A stretch of DNA of 64,000 nucleotides from Salvator merianae (taxonomy: Eukaryota; Chordata; Lepidosauria; Squamata; Teiidae): the NCBI GenBank assembly GCA_003586115.2, contig QVOM02000053.1:4684700-4748699 (forward strand), read 5' to 3'. The notes under the pieces are model-generated. The model was not told the origin of the DNA. It ran no database searches and saw nothing but the letters and a program-made list of their open reading frames with translations. A program made the position numbers and the translations under genes. Positions 37,843-51,030 of the stretch are shown piece by piece (position 1 is the first letter of the stretch; every line of letters begins with the position of its first letter).

Positions 37843-38200
37843 CTAGGGATGTGCAAATTTTGATAAGTATTCAAAAGTTCGTACAAAAATTTCATTTTCG
37901 CGAATTTTCGCATCAAAACGAAAATGAGTTTTTTTCCTGCACTTACAGTTTTTGATCAAAAACAAAAAAGCCAATTCTTTTGCGAAAATGAAATTCGTCA
38001 AATTTTCAAATTTTTCGCAATATTCACTATGTTTAAACCAAGGAAAATGCCATGCATTTTCAATGGGAAAACATTGCAAAACATGCAAAAACGAATGTGA
38101 AAAATGCATTTTTTTGACAACAAAATTTACTGCTGAAGCAAAAATGCAACTTTTCATTTCAAAAACTAATCAAAAACATTTTTTTTTGCGCACATTGTTA
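37843..38200. mobile_element. Very AT-rich repeat, probably transposon-derived
   Basis: It begins GCTAGGGATGTGCAAATTTT and continues with dense AAAATTTCG/TTTTCGCGAA words, including many CGAA and CGCAAA. It ends near TTTTGCGCACATTG. Such CpG-containing AT-rich stretches starting 'tagggatgtgca' look like a dispersed element, but the class is not known to me. Confidence 0.4.
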
Positions 38201-39320
38201 TTGTGTACCCCTTACCAAAGAATGAAAACACAGCAATAAAACCCCATTAAACATATTTAAGCAACACACACTGCTTCATCCATTTCTCTCCTTCTCTCCC
38301 TCTTTTATTGTGCAGTACTTTTCTCCTAGGAAAGCTTTAGGACCTGATTCTTTCACTGACTTGTGAATCAACAGTGCTGCTAGTTGAACCAACCCTGTTG
38401 TGAACTTTTTCACACCTATAACTATAGGGCATTTCCGACGCCTGGTGCTGAGAAGCAGTAAAAAAAAATGATGTTCTGTCCTTTTCTCCTGACTTCCTTT
38501 TGTTGAAAGCATCTTAAAAATCAGAATAAAATATGAAGTAGGATAAAAGGTGGGCTTTAATGAGGTCCTCTGTTACTCTACCACAGTATCTCTTAAAAAC
38601 AAATAGGAAGAGTTGCTGCTTCAGCAGGAGCAGACAATGGAATTAGTGTCTAGAATGTTGGAGAATCTTCCGGCACAATGTTATCATCCAAGATGAAGAG
38701 ATGCTAAGAGCGCTGGAGGGTAGCGGGTAAGGTAGAGAATATTAAGGATGTTATTTGTCCCTTTTCTGTAAAAATAATTTTCAGGATTTCAAAGAGACTC
38801 CAGCATTGCCCGAACATAAATAAATGAATAAACTTAACTGAGCTTGCAAAACAGACATGCTATTGTTCTGGCGTTTCTAAAACACCAGGCATTTTACAGA
38901 CGCACTCAGAGGAAGAAAGAGAATGCATGTGAGTAACCAACTAATAATGGGCGAGACCTAAAGAGCCGCAATTAATTCCAAAAATGGATACGGAAACACA
39001 AGGAAGGATTGGGATTTGAAAAGCAACATTGGATAATCTGTTCCACTGATTGATAACTGTTGCTGTCAGGATGGAGGGCGTGGTCAGTTTTGTTCCCAAT
39101 ATCTGCTATTTCTTCGCTGGTACAGAGATGCTAGTCTGACTGCACACCTGCAAGTTGCCCATCATGTACACCTACCAGTTGCCCATCATGTGCAGAAGTA
39201 ACATCCAGCAGGCTCTTCAACACACCTGTGACAGTTCATATGATAAAGTTTAAATCATCTTACAACAGTCCAGGAAAATAATCTTATGTGCATTTGATAC
39301 ATGTACTATGCAGATACAGA
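38201..39320. other. Unique DNA, nothing firm
   Basis: 38930-39060 looks less degenerate (GAGCCGCAATTAATTCC) and may be conserved non-coding DNA. 'AGTTGCCCATCATGT' occurs twice at 39152-39192 as a short direct repeat. Confidence 0.4.
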
Positions 39321-39342
39321 GAGACAGATAGATAGATAGAAA
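39321..39342. repeat. Short (GATA)n microsatellite
   Basis: Four GATA/GACA units. Confidence 0.85.
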
Positions 39343-39378
39343 TAGACCATTGTTTATTTACGTTCTTCACTGGTGCAT

Positions 39379-39442
39379 ACTAGCATGCGGATGACAGGCC
39401 CTTATTCTGGAACATAATCCAAAACGAGGCCCAGTGCAGAAA
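39379..39442. mobile_element. Palindromic MITE, family B, partial copy
   Basis: AGCATGCGGATGACAGG, CCCTTATTCTGGAACATAAT and GAGGCCCAGTGCAGAAAC match the right halves of the copies ending at 45916 and 51199. The left half is missing or reduced to TTCTTCACTGG. Confidence 0.65.
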
Positions 39443-41629
39443 CCACCTGAGAATCCTTTATGTGTCAGCTTTTCTCATCATGCAACAGACCAAAGTTCAT
39501 TAAAACAAAGTTCTAACATAAGGATTTCAGAAAATTTTCATTGCTAGGAATCCGGGAAACTGTCTTATTCTATAGCAGTCTATATCACCATTGTGTCACA
39601 GTATTGATGACCGACAGACAGTGGCTTTTCACATCTTCATGCTCTTTGGCTGACATCAAATCTGAAATCTTTCCTGTAAAATCTATTAACTTAATCAAGG
39701 TTTTGCTTGCATGACTCCATAGAGCATCATTGCTGAAAATGTATTTTCTTTCTATATTTATGTTTTATGCTTTTATCAAAGAAGTACTCACAACAATAAA
39801 TATCTTATCTAGTCCATTCCTTACTGGGATATAGATATAAAAAGTAGAAGTAAAAAGACATCGTAGATTTGAGTGTACCATGTAACATTTGGAGTTCATT
39901 TTAACTTGTCAGTGCAAATATTTATATTGGGAAAGGAAAAGAATAATTTATGTTCAGGAGTTAAAATAGCAAAACACTTTTAAGCAGCTGAGCGCTAGAA
40001 ACCACCCAAACCAAAATAAAATGGAATAATTATTCGTCTTCCAAAGAGATAGCACATTCAAAAGGGTAACACAGAGTGATTTTCACCTGGGATAAAAGCA
40101 CAAACGCTTAACCACGAGCATGTGCAAAGGTGTAAGGTGTTCTAGCTGAAGAAAAGGGACATGAATTCTCTATCAGATGAGACGGGATTTGTCAGAGATT
40201 AATAGAATTCCATTGTAATATCCATATCTCGCAAAGACATGCTCTGACAGGGCCCAATTACTTTCGAAAAGCTGGGCCTACAACACAGACCCCTTGAACT
40301 GCAGTGGTCCTCAAACCTGTATGCTTCCATTTAAGCAGATAACACCAGCGGGTTTCTCTCTGTGATCACTGCCGAACCTAAATGAGTTAATCTCATTTTC
40401 CAGATGAATTGTTATTTTGTCTCCTACAGGCTGTGATTACTGGATAAAAGTATTGTGTTAACAGAAGGGCTGTGGTCTTTTCAACAGAGAATTCCACAAC
40501 CTGATAACCAGTCAGCCAGCAAGGTTTTAAGAAGAGAGAGAGAGAGAGAGACAGAATGGCACTAACAGGAGGAGGGAAGCTGTGAAATAGTACAGATACA
40601 TATTTTAGATAATTACATTATTTCTTAAGAGGCTGAGGGGGCCATTCAACTTCCTATTTAGGATTAGTTAAGCCTATGAATCATACGCAACAACTGCCCC
40701 AGTGATACATATGGATGCCTTCTCAAGAAGATTTTTTTTTTCTTGTCCCCCCCCCCAGTGATTTTAGTATTGTAAACAACTGTGCCTGTAAATACACCAG
40801 ATTAGTTTTATCCTTCCTGCAGTCTGAATGGAATTCTAGTCTTGAACCCTGAACCCGCAGAGATCTCTTGCAGCTTTCTAGCCTCACCATGGTTTGCTGT
40901 ACAGCTGTTTGGTGGTGCTGGTGCTCACATTGGCGTGTGTGCATGACTACGGAGAGTGCAGTGTACAAGCACATACGTGTGCAAAGGACTGTAGATTTAA
41001 GTGTGCGAATGGATAAGTCCGACCTTCTGCAATCCCAGCTCCAGTCACGACCACTATGATATTGTCCACCATTGACCAAAGGTGATGTTGATCAGAAAGG
41101 ATGGCTGAATCAGATCAGTGGAAGTCTGCCCCAAAATTTATACCCAGTTTTCACAGTGGGAAATAAAATGCCAACGGAATGTCGAGAAGCTGGCCACAAG
41201 TGGTTCAGATGAACTGAACAAACTGAAGAGTGCAGAGGGAAAGCTGAATCCACAACACTTTTAGGGTCTCTTCTGGAGGAAAGCAAACTATAACATTCGA
41301 TGGCTTAAGGGTCCCCTTGGGCACACCACAATCCAGGGATGTACATAATCCACTATATTTAGAAAGGGTGACTGCTATTAGCTTTGTCAACCATTAATTA
41401 TAGCTTCATCTACTATAAGCTGCTTTGCTTAACAGTCATGATCCACCACTGGTCAGGGGAAGGGAGTAGCCCAGAATGCCTCTGATCAACTTCAGCTGAT
41501 ATGGTAGACTGAATCTTTTGCCTAGAGAAACAAATGTTGTTTCTTCTCTTTTCTAATTGGGCTAGAGAATGTGCCTCATTTCAGGACACGCTGGGGTCAA
41601 CATCATGCTCAAGAACAACAGGTCTAGCA
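39443..41629. other. Unique DNA with a short (GA)n tract
   Basis: (GA)n lies at 40530-40551 and a C run at 40747-40757. 40360-40470 (AAATGAGTTAATCTCATTTTC, partly palindromic) may be regulatory. The 118-codon minus frame at 40723-41079 has no domain. Confidence 0.4.
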
Positions 41630-41806
41630 GATCAGATTGTTGTTGGGTACCACCGAATTGTGGCTGACTCCTGGTTGTCTCCCAGAACAACCCCATGGGT
41701 GCCTCTAAGCAGTGTTCTTGGCAGAGATACAGAAGTGGCTGGGGATCGAACCGGTGACCCTCTGCTTTGCAAACAGTTTGCTCTACCACTGAGCTATAGC
41801 CACTAC
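41630..41806 (-). mobile_element. tRNA-derived SINE, nearly complete
   Basis: The minus strand reads GCTATAGCTCAGTGGTAGAG (A-box), then GGTTCGATCCCCAG (perfect B-box type), then a body (CTTCTGTATCTCTGCCAAGA) and a tail ending ...TACCCAACAACAAT. The CAACAACAA end resembles BovB-linked SINE tails of squamates. A second member of the family lies at 53000-53138. Confidence 0.85.
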
Positions 41807-42021
41807 CAAGACTACAAGGTATTCAAATACTGTGGGTCTTGTTTCCTTTGGGAAGTTCTGCTCTGTGTACCTCTGAACACGTAACAGTTAAATATAAGGA
41901 AAAATGTCTGTCTGCCTCGGTCTCTGTCTTTAAACAGACAAATAATGAGAGGCTTTAGCTCTCTCTCCAAAATATTTCCATCATAGGTCACACTTCTACC
42001 ATCTTATCAGTTATTTTAAAC

Positions 42022-42023
<2 letters not shown>

Positions 42024-42059
<36 letters not shown>
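42024..42059. repeat. (TG)n microsatellite
   Basis: About 17 TG units. Confidence 0.95.
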
Positions 42060-42062
<3 letters not shown>

Positions 42063-42157
42063 GTGCCTTTGCTTCTTCAAGATCAGATCAGGAAAATGGC
42101 TGTTTTTACACATTGGGGCTGCATTACAATATTAATACTAAGAGTATGGTGATGACG

Positions 42158-42159
<2 letters not shown>

Positions 42160-42194
<35 letters not shown>

Positions 42195-42195
42195 G
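42160..42195. repeat. (ACT)n microsatellite
   Basis: About 12 ACT units; 42 bp upstream GAC/GAT triplets grade into it. Confidence 0.95.
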
Positions 42196-42453
42196 TAATA
42201 AAAAAGACTGCTAAAAATGTATACCTATTTAAATATGTTTTACTCTATGAGCATATAAGCCTTTCTTAGAATAGAGATTATATTCCGAACTGTAGAAAGA
42301 CAGAATGACAGAAACATCTTCTAGCATTTACAATCTAAGTATCTGTGGCAGTAAGATCTTACTGAATAAACAAATTATTTCTATCAAATGATGCCAAAGA
42401 TAAAATTCTTTTTCTCTCTCTCCCTTTCCCTCTTTTTCTTTTTTGCATGCAGA

Positions 42454-42455
42454 TT

Positions 42456-42518
<63 letters not shown>

Positions 42519-42519
42519 G

Positions 42520-42568
<49 letters not shown>
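42454..42568. repeat. (TTTC)n(TC)n(AC)n compound microsatellite
   Basis: About 16 TTTC units pass into about 12 TC units and then about 13 CA units. The two 106-110 codon frames covering it are artefacts of the repeat. Confidence 0.97.
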
Positions 42569-42721
42569 TGCATATACAGATACAAACATATACACATCAA
42601 AACAGCTTGAAAATGGCAATTAGTATCTGCGATGCCCAACAATGCCACATCTATCTGTCAACCACCACAAAAATACAGTTGGAGCACAGGTTCTTGACTG
42701 GTGAGAACCAGCCTAAGTGAG

Positions 42722-43129
42722 TATATGGTTTCCAATTATCCAGTCATTTTATAACATGGAAACACCAATTTCCACGACGTGTTTATATGTCACTTAAATT
42801 TCAATGCACTTTTCCTTAATGTTAGCCATATAACAGAATGACTTTTAAATCAACCCCCTGGAAATGATGCCGTTTCAAGAAATTGAAATATTCTACATGG
42901 TGTGTAGTGGGGGGGGGGGGGAGAATAATATTTAAAATATATACTTTTTTTTTTTTCTTTTGTACATGTCTTTAAAACCCACCCAGATGAAATTGGGAAT
43001 TGCTAAGTGCTTTTATTTTTAATGCATACTATTGACCTTAGAAATTATTTCTCCCCCACCAAGGAAGAAATACAAGGGGGAAAAAAGTGAAATTGCTTAG
43101 AACAGAGGGAGTAGGGGGTTCATTCAGGC
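42722..43129. other. AT-rich unique DNA
   Basis: A G run (42909-42921) and a T run (about 42947-42956) are the only marks. Confidence 0.5.
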
Positions 43130-43450
43130 AGCCTGCATCACATTACGCCCTCCTACTTTAAAGCTTCATCAACATGCAAACACTCCATAAAAAAGTAACT
43201 GGTGCATACAGGAGCAATTCAGTTTGCGAATAAAGCAGTATAATGTCAGTGGTTTGAAATGGTTCTGTCTCTCTTGCTTTCCATGTCAATGCACTGGTAG
43301 TCTTGCCTGAATGCCGCTAGTCAATAGAGAGAAAGCAAATAGAGCATTTCCTGACTTCACCTGGCAACACTAAAAGTGCCCGGCTTAGAAATACAGTTTT
43401 GAACATTCCCACAGTACTGACAGCCTCGGTGTAACTTAGCCAGGCGGAAG
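43130..43450. promoter_or_regulatory. Possible conserved non-coding element
   Basis: Repeat-free and motif-dense: TTTAAAGCTTCATCAACATG, an octamer-like ATGCAAAC and GGCAACACTAAAAGTGCC. It has the look of a vertebrate conserved non-coding element; conservation was not tested. Confidence 0.35.
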
Positions 43451-43819
43451 AGGAACAAACGCTTGGGTGGTGTGACAGGAACACGAGGAGCTGCTTCTGT
43501 CTAGCCGTACTTGGGGGCTTCTGCTCTTACTGCGATGATTTCCACCGGGTGCAGACGGCAAACTGGATGTGATGTTGTTCCTTTTGAGGCACAGGTAGCA
43601 TTGGATGTGTTTCATTATGCAGTCACGGCGCCTTAGTCAGGCCCTCAGGATAGCTGGTCGCCAGTCAGAGTAATGGACACTGACGTCCACTTATTGCTCC
43701 TTTGCTGCATAATGGAGATTCACGAGGAGGTGACAGCTTCTCTTCTTCTTCCAAGGACCCAGTAAGGTAGCATTGTCTACACAGAGCGGAGGTGGCTTTG
43801 TAGGGATTCTGGTCGGCGT
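43451..43819. other. Unique DNA, nothing recognised
   Basis: May be part of the adjoining LINE but no motif confirms it. Confidence 0.35.
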
Positions 43820-44240
43820 CTCTCACAGCCCTACCTGGAGATAACTGATAATATGCTGGCCAGATGCATATCATGCTGGTCTTAAAACAGCTGCACTGGC
43901 TACCAATTCACTACCAAGCCCAATTCAAGGTGTTAGACTTAACCTTTAAGGGCCTAAATGGCTTGGGCCACAATACCTAAAGGAACATCTCTTTATATCA
44001 TACCCTCAGTGCACTCAGTATCACAGGAAATCAACACCACAAATTTATCCCAGCACCAACAGTTATAATTTCAAACACCAGCACAGCAAGATAGTCCATC
44101 TTAGGATGGACAGAGAACTCATTCACTTTCTGGCCTGTTCACACCTACCTTGGGGTGGGGGCAGGCCAGCTCTGGTTCCCTTGCCTTCTCCCAGCTGAGG
44201 ATTGTGAGAAAAATGACTTGATCCACATCCTAGGTGTATG
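43820..44240 (+). mobile_element. L2/CR1-clade LINE fragment, end of the RT ORF
   Basis: From 43881 the plus frame reads LKQLHWLPIHYQAQFKVL and continues to KGLNGLGHN before a stop at 43978. LHWLP followed by a basic-hydrophobic stretch is the hallmark of the C-terminal end of L2-like reverse transcriptase ORFs. Flanking frames are broken. The piece is a dead, 5'-truncated insertion. Confidence 0.75.
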
Positions 44241-45767
44241 CAAGAGCTGAAGCTTAAACCAGACGATTCCTGAGTCTTAACTGCTTACCACTCCAATTTC
44301 ACCAGCTTCTATATAATAGAAACCTTTGACCTTGTTCCTCCATGGCCATGCATTTCCCCAGTATTAATCCCAAATATGTTATGTTTTTGTATTGTGGAAC
44401 AACTTAAAGCATAATTTATGTCTGATATCATTAGAAAGTAATTTGGAGAGCAAGGGAAGCCTTCTTGTATTAAGGCATTCAACATTGTTCCAGATAATGC
44501 ACTATCAAGTTTTATAGAAGCAATGATTTGTTCATGTTCACAGCTTTATTAATTATAAGGATTCATAGTATGATTGCAAATTCATAAGAGAGGAATTCTG
44601 CAGAAGGAACTAATATTTGAATAAAATAAACTACCTTCCTAGCTGCAGCAACCAATAACAATTATAAATGGATTAATTAATAATACCAACATGTCATCTC
44701 TCACTAAGATACTTCACTAGATTTTATTTATTTACTTATATTTTATTTTATTAGAAACATTTCAGTACAATGAGAAACTCAGTGCAATCTCTTGTGAAGG
44801 AGAGCTTTGAAGTTGCATTTTTCCAGCTGCTGTTGCAAACTAGATTGTCTGTTTCCTTTCCTTCATTATAATAGAACTAATTACAAAGTGTTTTTTAAAA
44901 AATTTCCTCCATCATCTCAATGAACAATTCATTGTTCACAGCCAACTGTATCTCCTAAAGTTGTTTCTATAGTAGCCTTATCCTATAAATTTCTTGTATA
45001 CAATGAAATTGGCCAAAGCACTGTATACCCTATCTTTGTCAGACCTAAAGAAGGCGATCCCAAATGGCTTGTCAATATATAGACTGAATTTCCATGGTAC
45101 TTTACAAACTGATTATGTTTAATGATTTCCTATTGCAATATTGGCTCACCTCAGGCTATGGAAATTAGTTTCTCTGTGAGGCAGTTTGGCACATAAGACA
45201 GGTGTGCTAACCTAGACTCTGAAAATCAATCTAAGAAGGCACATTTGGGTAACAGATGTTCTAGCCTTAAGCACAGTGTCTTCTTGTCTATAAATACTTC
45301 TGCATTTTAAATTAGCACACTTTAAACACAGTTATAGCAACAAGACATATTGCCCCAGTTTGGACATAATGCTAAAGCTAAGCTTTATGGTACTTTACCT
45401 TCTCATTTGTTTGTATGTAATTGGTAATGAGGTTTTCGGTGTGTTGTTTTAAGAGGATAACTCTTATGGTACAATACTCTAGGTGATTTAGAAATATAAT
45501 AAGCAAATAGCAATGCTCTGAATTCCCTTTTGATTGGGCTTGTTCTTCAAACATAGTTTATAAACCACCGTTTACTAGTTTTGTAGGATTTTTTATTTGT
45601 TTTTAGTTTGTCTTGTTTTTAAGAAAAGACGAAGATGCTCCTAAGGTCCACCTAATGGACAAAAGAGAATTTGTGGACATTTTGCTATCCCAATGCATTT
45701 GGATAGAACACACACAGTTCAGTGTTACTGGTTCATTATAGTAATAGCATACAAAAAGGGCACTAGG
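44241..45767. other. AT-rich unique DNA, nothing recognised
   Basis: No repeat family or coding exon recognised. Confidence 0.5.
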
Positions 45768-45916
45768 GCTCTTTCTGCACTGGGCTTTACTCCAGATTAT
45801 ATCTCAGAAAAGGGACCTGCCCTCTGCATGCTGGTGCAGACTACAGCAGGTCACTAACATGCAGATTGCAAAGCCTATTCCATGATATAATCCGCAATAA
45901 GGCCCAGTGCAGAAAG
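45768..45916. mobile_element. Palindromic MITE, family B, complete copy
   Basis: The left end CTTTCTGCACTGGGCTTTAC and the right end CAATAAGGCCCAGTGCAGAAAG are inverted copies. GATTATATC/GATATAATC and CCTCTGCATGCTGGTG/ACTAACATGCAGATTG continue the palindrome inward. At about 149 bp it resembles family A in size and design but differs in sequence. Confidence 0.75.
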
Positions 45917-48900
45917 TTAAATACAGCAGACAGATTTGTGTATCCTTTGAAAATCAAAGCTGTCGGTTTCAACTCTAGGTATTTTCCTCACTTCTGCATA
46001 AACATTCATAAGCATTGCACTCATTGCTGGCAGAAACATTACTTTCACTTTCCTTTTTTAAATAGCTGTAACTGTACGACAACACCATTGACATTAACTG
46101 CAGTTAATGCAACTAACCAAGATTCCCCACTACTGAGACCCAAAGAAACAATGCCAAAATGCCTAAAGGTATCTCATTACTCCTTAGTTTTTTTATATAT
46201 ATATTTTTTATACTACCCAATACCACTGTTTCATGGTGGTATAATATCTAATTCTTTCTCTTGACTAAATACCATAGATATATTCACTAAATCAAAAGAC
46301 ATGTGGGGATTATTTACAAAAATGTCATGGTCACTGAACACTTTTCCCCCCAAAATCTGCGAATTAATTGTGTGCATTACTCTAATGGTATGTTGAATTC
46401 AATTCAATACCTGCATGCATGTTATAGAGCCGGCTAAAACCAAGATGGAAAGCAGAGTTACAAATGAGTTTCTAATAAATCAAAGAAGACAATGAAAGCT
46501 ATTGAATTACAAGCAGTCCAATTCTTGCACTACATTTCTCCCAAGTAGAATCCTGACTTTGCCTCCCAATGATAAGAAAAAGAGCCAAACTTCTCCCCCC
46601 CACCACCACCACTGAAATTTGAAAGATGGATGTAGAATCCTGTTGCTAATCTTAGGAAATCTCCAGACATGTTAAAAATGCTGGCAGCCTGCTGACATTG
46701 TGGCAAGACTAGCTCTGCTGGCTTATCCTCCTCAAAATTCAAATTAAAAATAATGCAAGAAATGCATTGTCTTTAACGTGATGGCATATTGCTGAATAAT
46801 CAGCAATTCATATGCTAGTGTCTCCTCACAACTCTTAAACAGATACACACATACGACATCCTTGATTGTGAATTCAAAGAAAGTCATTTACTTTAATTTG
46901 GGAAATCTAGGTGATGTGATGTAGACTCTGATTTCCTTTTAAGCTCACTAAATAGCCAGCTCTTCTATACATCCTCACAGCACACACACTCACTGTCTTC
47001 AGTTATTTTTGACTTAATGATTCATTCAAGAATACATTTTGTGATACGCCTTTCATGCACCCATAGTGCTATCCTGAAGCATCTTCATCTCCTTTGGCAT
47101 TTATAGATCCTTTAGAAAAGGGTTTGGGCTGCATTTTCATCAGGAATCACCATTGCACCTTTAAGAAAATAGTGTGTTTTTCTTGGTCCCTATCAAGGTA
47201 AATTTCATCAGTATTCAAAGAATGAGCAAAGCACTTCAACAATTTATTTCAATAAAAGAAGATTTAGCAGAAAGGAGTATAAATGATGAGAACTTGCTTT
47301 AAACTGATTTATTCCCTGCAGCAATAAAAGGAATGTTTCTTCACTCAGCTGTTTAATATGCAAATATGCAGAGCATCCAACTTCTGACAGCACATCATTA
47401 ATAAAACCTTGCACTAAGCAGCGGTCTCGATATTTCATCCTGATGAAAATACATGATGATGATTTTAGACTGTATAATTTCAGAGTTGGAACAATATACT
47501 TTCCGGTGAGGTGACCACTTTATAAGAAGCCAAGGTAATGCTAGCATGCTGGGGGTATTGAATGGGGTCAGGAAAGGACTCTGGATGGAAAGTGAACACT
47601 CTATTTTGCAGCTTGGGGAAAGAGAAGCATTTATTACATACATCGCATACTGCGTAATTATTATTTTCCTCTCCCACTAAGTGCACTGGAATGTGATTCT
47701 GAATTTGGAAAAATCCCATTTGAAGTTCTATTGCCAACTGCGGAGAATAAACTCCTTTAAAATCTGGTTCTCTTCCAATATGTGCTATTCTAAAACTTTT
47801 TAAAAAGTACTAGGAAGAGGGAATACAGCACTCTGTTGTCTAATCTAAAGGGTTATTTTCATACCTACCAGCGTTCATCAGAGACATTTAAATTCTGCCT
47901 GGCATTACATTGCTGCTAATACCTTGAAAATGAGGGGAAAATATTATCTTAGTCAGAAGCATACAGACAGGGAAATACCTCCAGAGTAAAGCACAAGTAG
48001 ATGCTGCATTGTATTGCAGAATTGTTGAGCTCAATTCATAGTTGGTACTATTTGTCTCATAGCAACTACAAAGTATGACAGTTATACCTGATCAATACAC
48101 AAACACAAGAATGTGACACCTTTTCAGTATAAAACTCTGTCTGGAAATCACAGCAATATGACTGCAGTAGCTTGAATCCTGGCCACAGAGGAATTCCCTC
48201 CCATCCAAGTTTTAGAAGTTGTAGAAAAGACGCCCGCTTGTGTTCCCTTTCTATTCCCTTGCTTTGCAAGACAAGGCAAGGAGGTGACTTCATGTTTTAC
48301 TTCAAAATATTTCTATTACGAATCAATGATTTAGCACATTTCAAAGAAATTTCAAAACACTTTTTAATCTTTTAAAATAATTTCCCATTGGATATATCAG
48401 AGACAAAACGTCTTTGGGGCTGTAATTCAGAGGAAGTCCTGCAGGTTTTCATAAACTTCTCCTGGACTGTACTTTACATGTTTCTGATTTTTTGTGAGTG
48501 GCAATACACTCTTTGTAAATCAGATGGGATTAACCAATTAGACATTTCCCAGTAGTCTCTAAAATAGCTGCTGTTGGCATGTTTTTGCATGGAAGAAACC
48601 TCGGCGGGCAGAGACGATAGAAATCTTGCACTATTTAAATATAGAATTGGGACATCAAAGAAAGGATTGTATTGAAATAACATAGATAATTAAGGAAGTA
48701 GAGAACAGTAATAACTGATTTGCATAAAATGCTAATAAGTCCCTTAAATTGTTCAGCAATTCCTGCTTTAGGCATGGCAACTACAGGTTCACATTTATGT
48801 ACTGATTTCACTTAATTCTGTTTTAAAAAAAATACATTGCAGAGTGAGCACCACTTTGGCTGGCACCTTGGACCTTTTTAAACAAAATTTGAAAAGGAAA

Positions 48901-49294
48901 TTCACGATAAATCAACACATCAGTCTTAAAGCAGGTCTTCAGAAGGAATGAACAAATCCAAGAGCTGTATTCACTGCAACATCTCTGAAAAAAGAAGAAC
49001 TGCAAGGTCATCAATCCCACCCTACTGAAGAGGTGCAGACTACCAGCTGATATCTGCCTCTGACTCTCTGGAACCTTGAAGCCTTGAGTGTATCAGCACA
49101 ATATCTAGTATATAAGTAAAATGTTGGAAACGATTGCTAAAATGGATAGGATCTTGGAGGGTTAAACAACAACAAAAGGACAGTACTTAAAAACAAAAGC
49201 CCATGAGTAATTTAAACAAAGAGGTGTTCTATCCTCACATCTCTGTTCTGTCCATAGTTTGGTTATTAGTCGAACAAAGTCAACATACATTATA
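45917..49294. other. AT-rich unique DNA
   Basis: No repeat recognised. A 132-codon plus frame (45866-46264) starts inside the MITE and has no domain. 47440-47770 and 48480-48800 (TGATTTGCATAAAATGCTAAT, an octamer-type motif) may be conserved non-coding DNA. Confidence 0.4.
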
Positions 49295-49500
49295 GGGAGC
49301 AGATGCAGCTCAGTAGCAGAGCAACTGCCTAGAAAGCAGAGGGCTCATAGAGTCCATCCTCAGCATCTCCCTAGAGGAAAGCTATCCAGGTGTTGGCCTG
49401 GATGGTGCCAAACATCAGCAGTAATGGTACAGGAACAGCCTTGTTCTATCAGATCAAAGCTCTCTCTTGACCAGTATCCCACTGTTCACCACGGCCAAAA
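49295..49500 (+). mobile_element. tRNA-derived SINE
   Basis: GCAGCTCAGTAGCAGAGCAA (A-box) and GAGTCCATCCTCAGCATCTCC (decayed B-box region) begin the element. The body follows with GATGGTGCCAAACATC, TTGTTCTATCAGATCAAAGC and GACCAGTATCCCACTG, the general layout of squamate tRNA-SINEs. It is not a tRNA gene: no cloverleaf closes and the B-box is degraded. Confidence 0.75.
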
Positions 49501-51030
49501 AAGGAAAGAAAACCAAAAATCCTTTAAGCAAAACATTTAAACAAAGACCCTCACTTAACATAATAATGATTTAAAAAGCTGTCCAGAATCATATCACAGC
49601 TAATGAGAAGAGCGCTGATACACCAGTATCAGATATACCAGCATTCATTTCCTCCAGCATTATGTATCCCACGGTGGCTTACGGCAATAAATGCAGCAGC
49701 CCTCTGCAGCTACTTCCCCTGGAGTAACAGTGTGTCCACACTTTTCTCTTATCTTCTCCCTACCATCATACTGTGTGTTTACTGTGTGATTCTTCTGACT
49801 TATCCTGCCATCAGGAAGGGTTAGGGAATGACGTAAAACATTAGCAGCAACTGTGTGTTGCAAAGAGGCTTTCACAGAAAGCCCTCTCTCTTCGGGCGGC
49901 TTATGTTAGCAACGCATTTTTAGAAGTTAAAAACAAACAGAATAGGACTTTGAGATTCTGGAGAGACCTGGACATTATGCAACAGAAACCAATCTTCCTC
50001 TCTGCAAACCGATTCCTGCTACTTGGGCGAAAGCCATCAGGCCACCGCTGTTTCTGATCCTGCTGCTTGATTCAGAGAAGAAACTATACGCTCCAGAATT
50101 TCTGGCTCGCTTGGCTCTCTGTTTGCCTGCTCCTCTCTGTGCCGCAGCACCAACAGCTCTGAGATGAGAACGAGACGGAGCGTCAGTCGTTCCTGCAAGA
50201 CATGTTACCGTGCTGACCTTGAGCACTTCCCTGTCTCCTCGTGAGCCCTCTAACCATGATCCATCGTTTTCTCAGGCCATTTTCCCTTCGCCCCATTGAT
50301 GGGTTTCAGAGCGACTTAAATTTCAGCGTCCTGATGCATTCTAGCAGTGGCCAAGGCTCAGCTCTGCTCACTTAGATACTGTACAAGGTCACAGTAAAGG
50401 AAGGCGGGGGGGTGCGGGGGTAGCGAGGGAAGCAGAAGCATTTATCAGGATGTATTGCTTTACTTTTTCTATCCATCACAAAGGCGATGATTCTATTTCA
50501 GTGAAAATCCATTGAACTCAGATCAAGTCAGATGGCTGTTATCATTGGAAACTCAAGAACTGTCAGGCCGTAATCGGTACAAATGATGAACGCTGGACTG
50601 TGGCTTCTTAGTGGTCTTTAGTGAAACCTCTTGTTCTTTTTGTTGTTGGAGCTGCGTTTCCCAACTCCTAGGCTCTGCGATCAACGCCCTAGTGCAGTTC
50701 GGACTAGTAATTAAGTCAGTATTCAAGGCTGACTTAATAAAGATCAGTGTGTGTGGACAGATCTTTGAAAATTGCTCACTTGCTGACAGCCAATGAAATT
50801 GCAGGGACTGTCCTGCAATTCTGAAAACAGAACTTTATCCTCTTTTACATTCAGGAACAAAATGAAGGGTTAATTGGCCATAATAAACGAGAAATGTGAT
50901 ACATGTGAGCTTTGAATTGCCAGCATCACTGGAAACAAAATGGTTTTAATTTTAATCTCCTCATTTAGCAGGACAAAAATATTTGAGGAACATGAGAGAA
51001 CCTGGGGGGGGGGGGAACAAAGCAAAAACT
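49501..51030. other. Unique DNA
   Basis: 49900-50600 is GC-richer and repeat-free and may contain conserved non-coding DNA. ATTGCAGG/CCTGCAAT (about 50801-50820) is a small hairpin. A G run lies at 51005-51015. Confidence 0.4.

Noticed and set aside
42328..42720. 106- and 110-codon frames
   Set aside because: They are the translation of the TTTC/TC/CA compound microsatellite on both strands.
49295..49367. tRNA gene
   Set aside because: Only A-box-like and decayed B-box-like sequences are present, no cloverleaf closes, and a SINE body follows.
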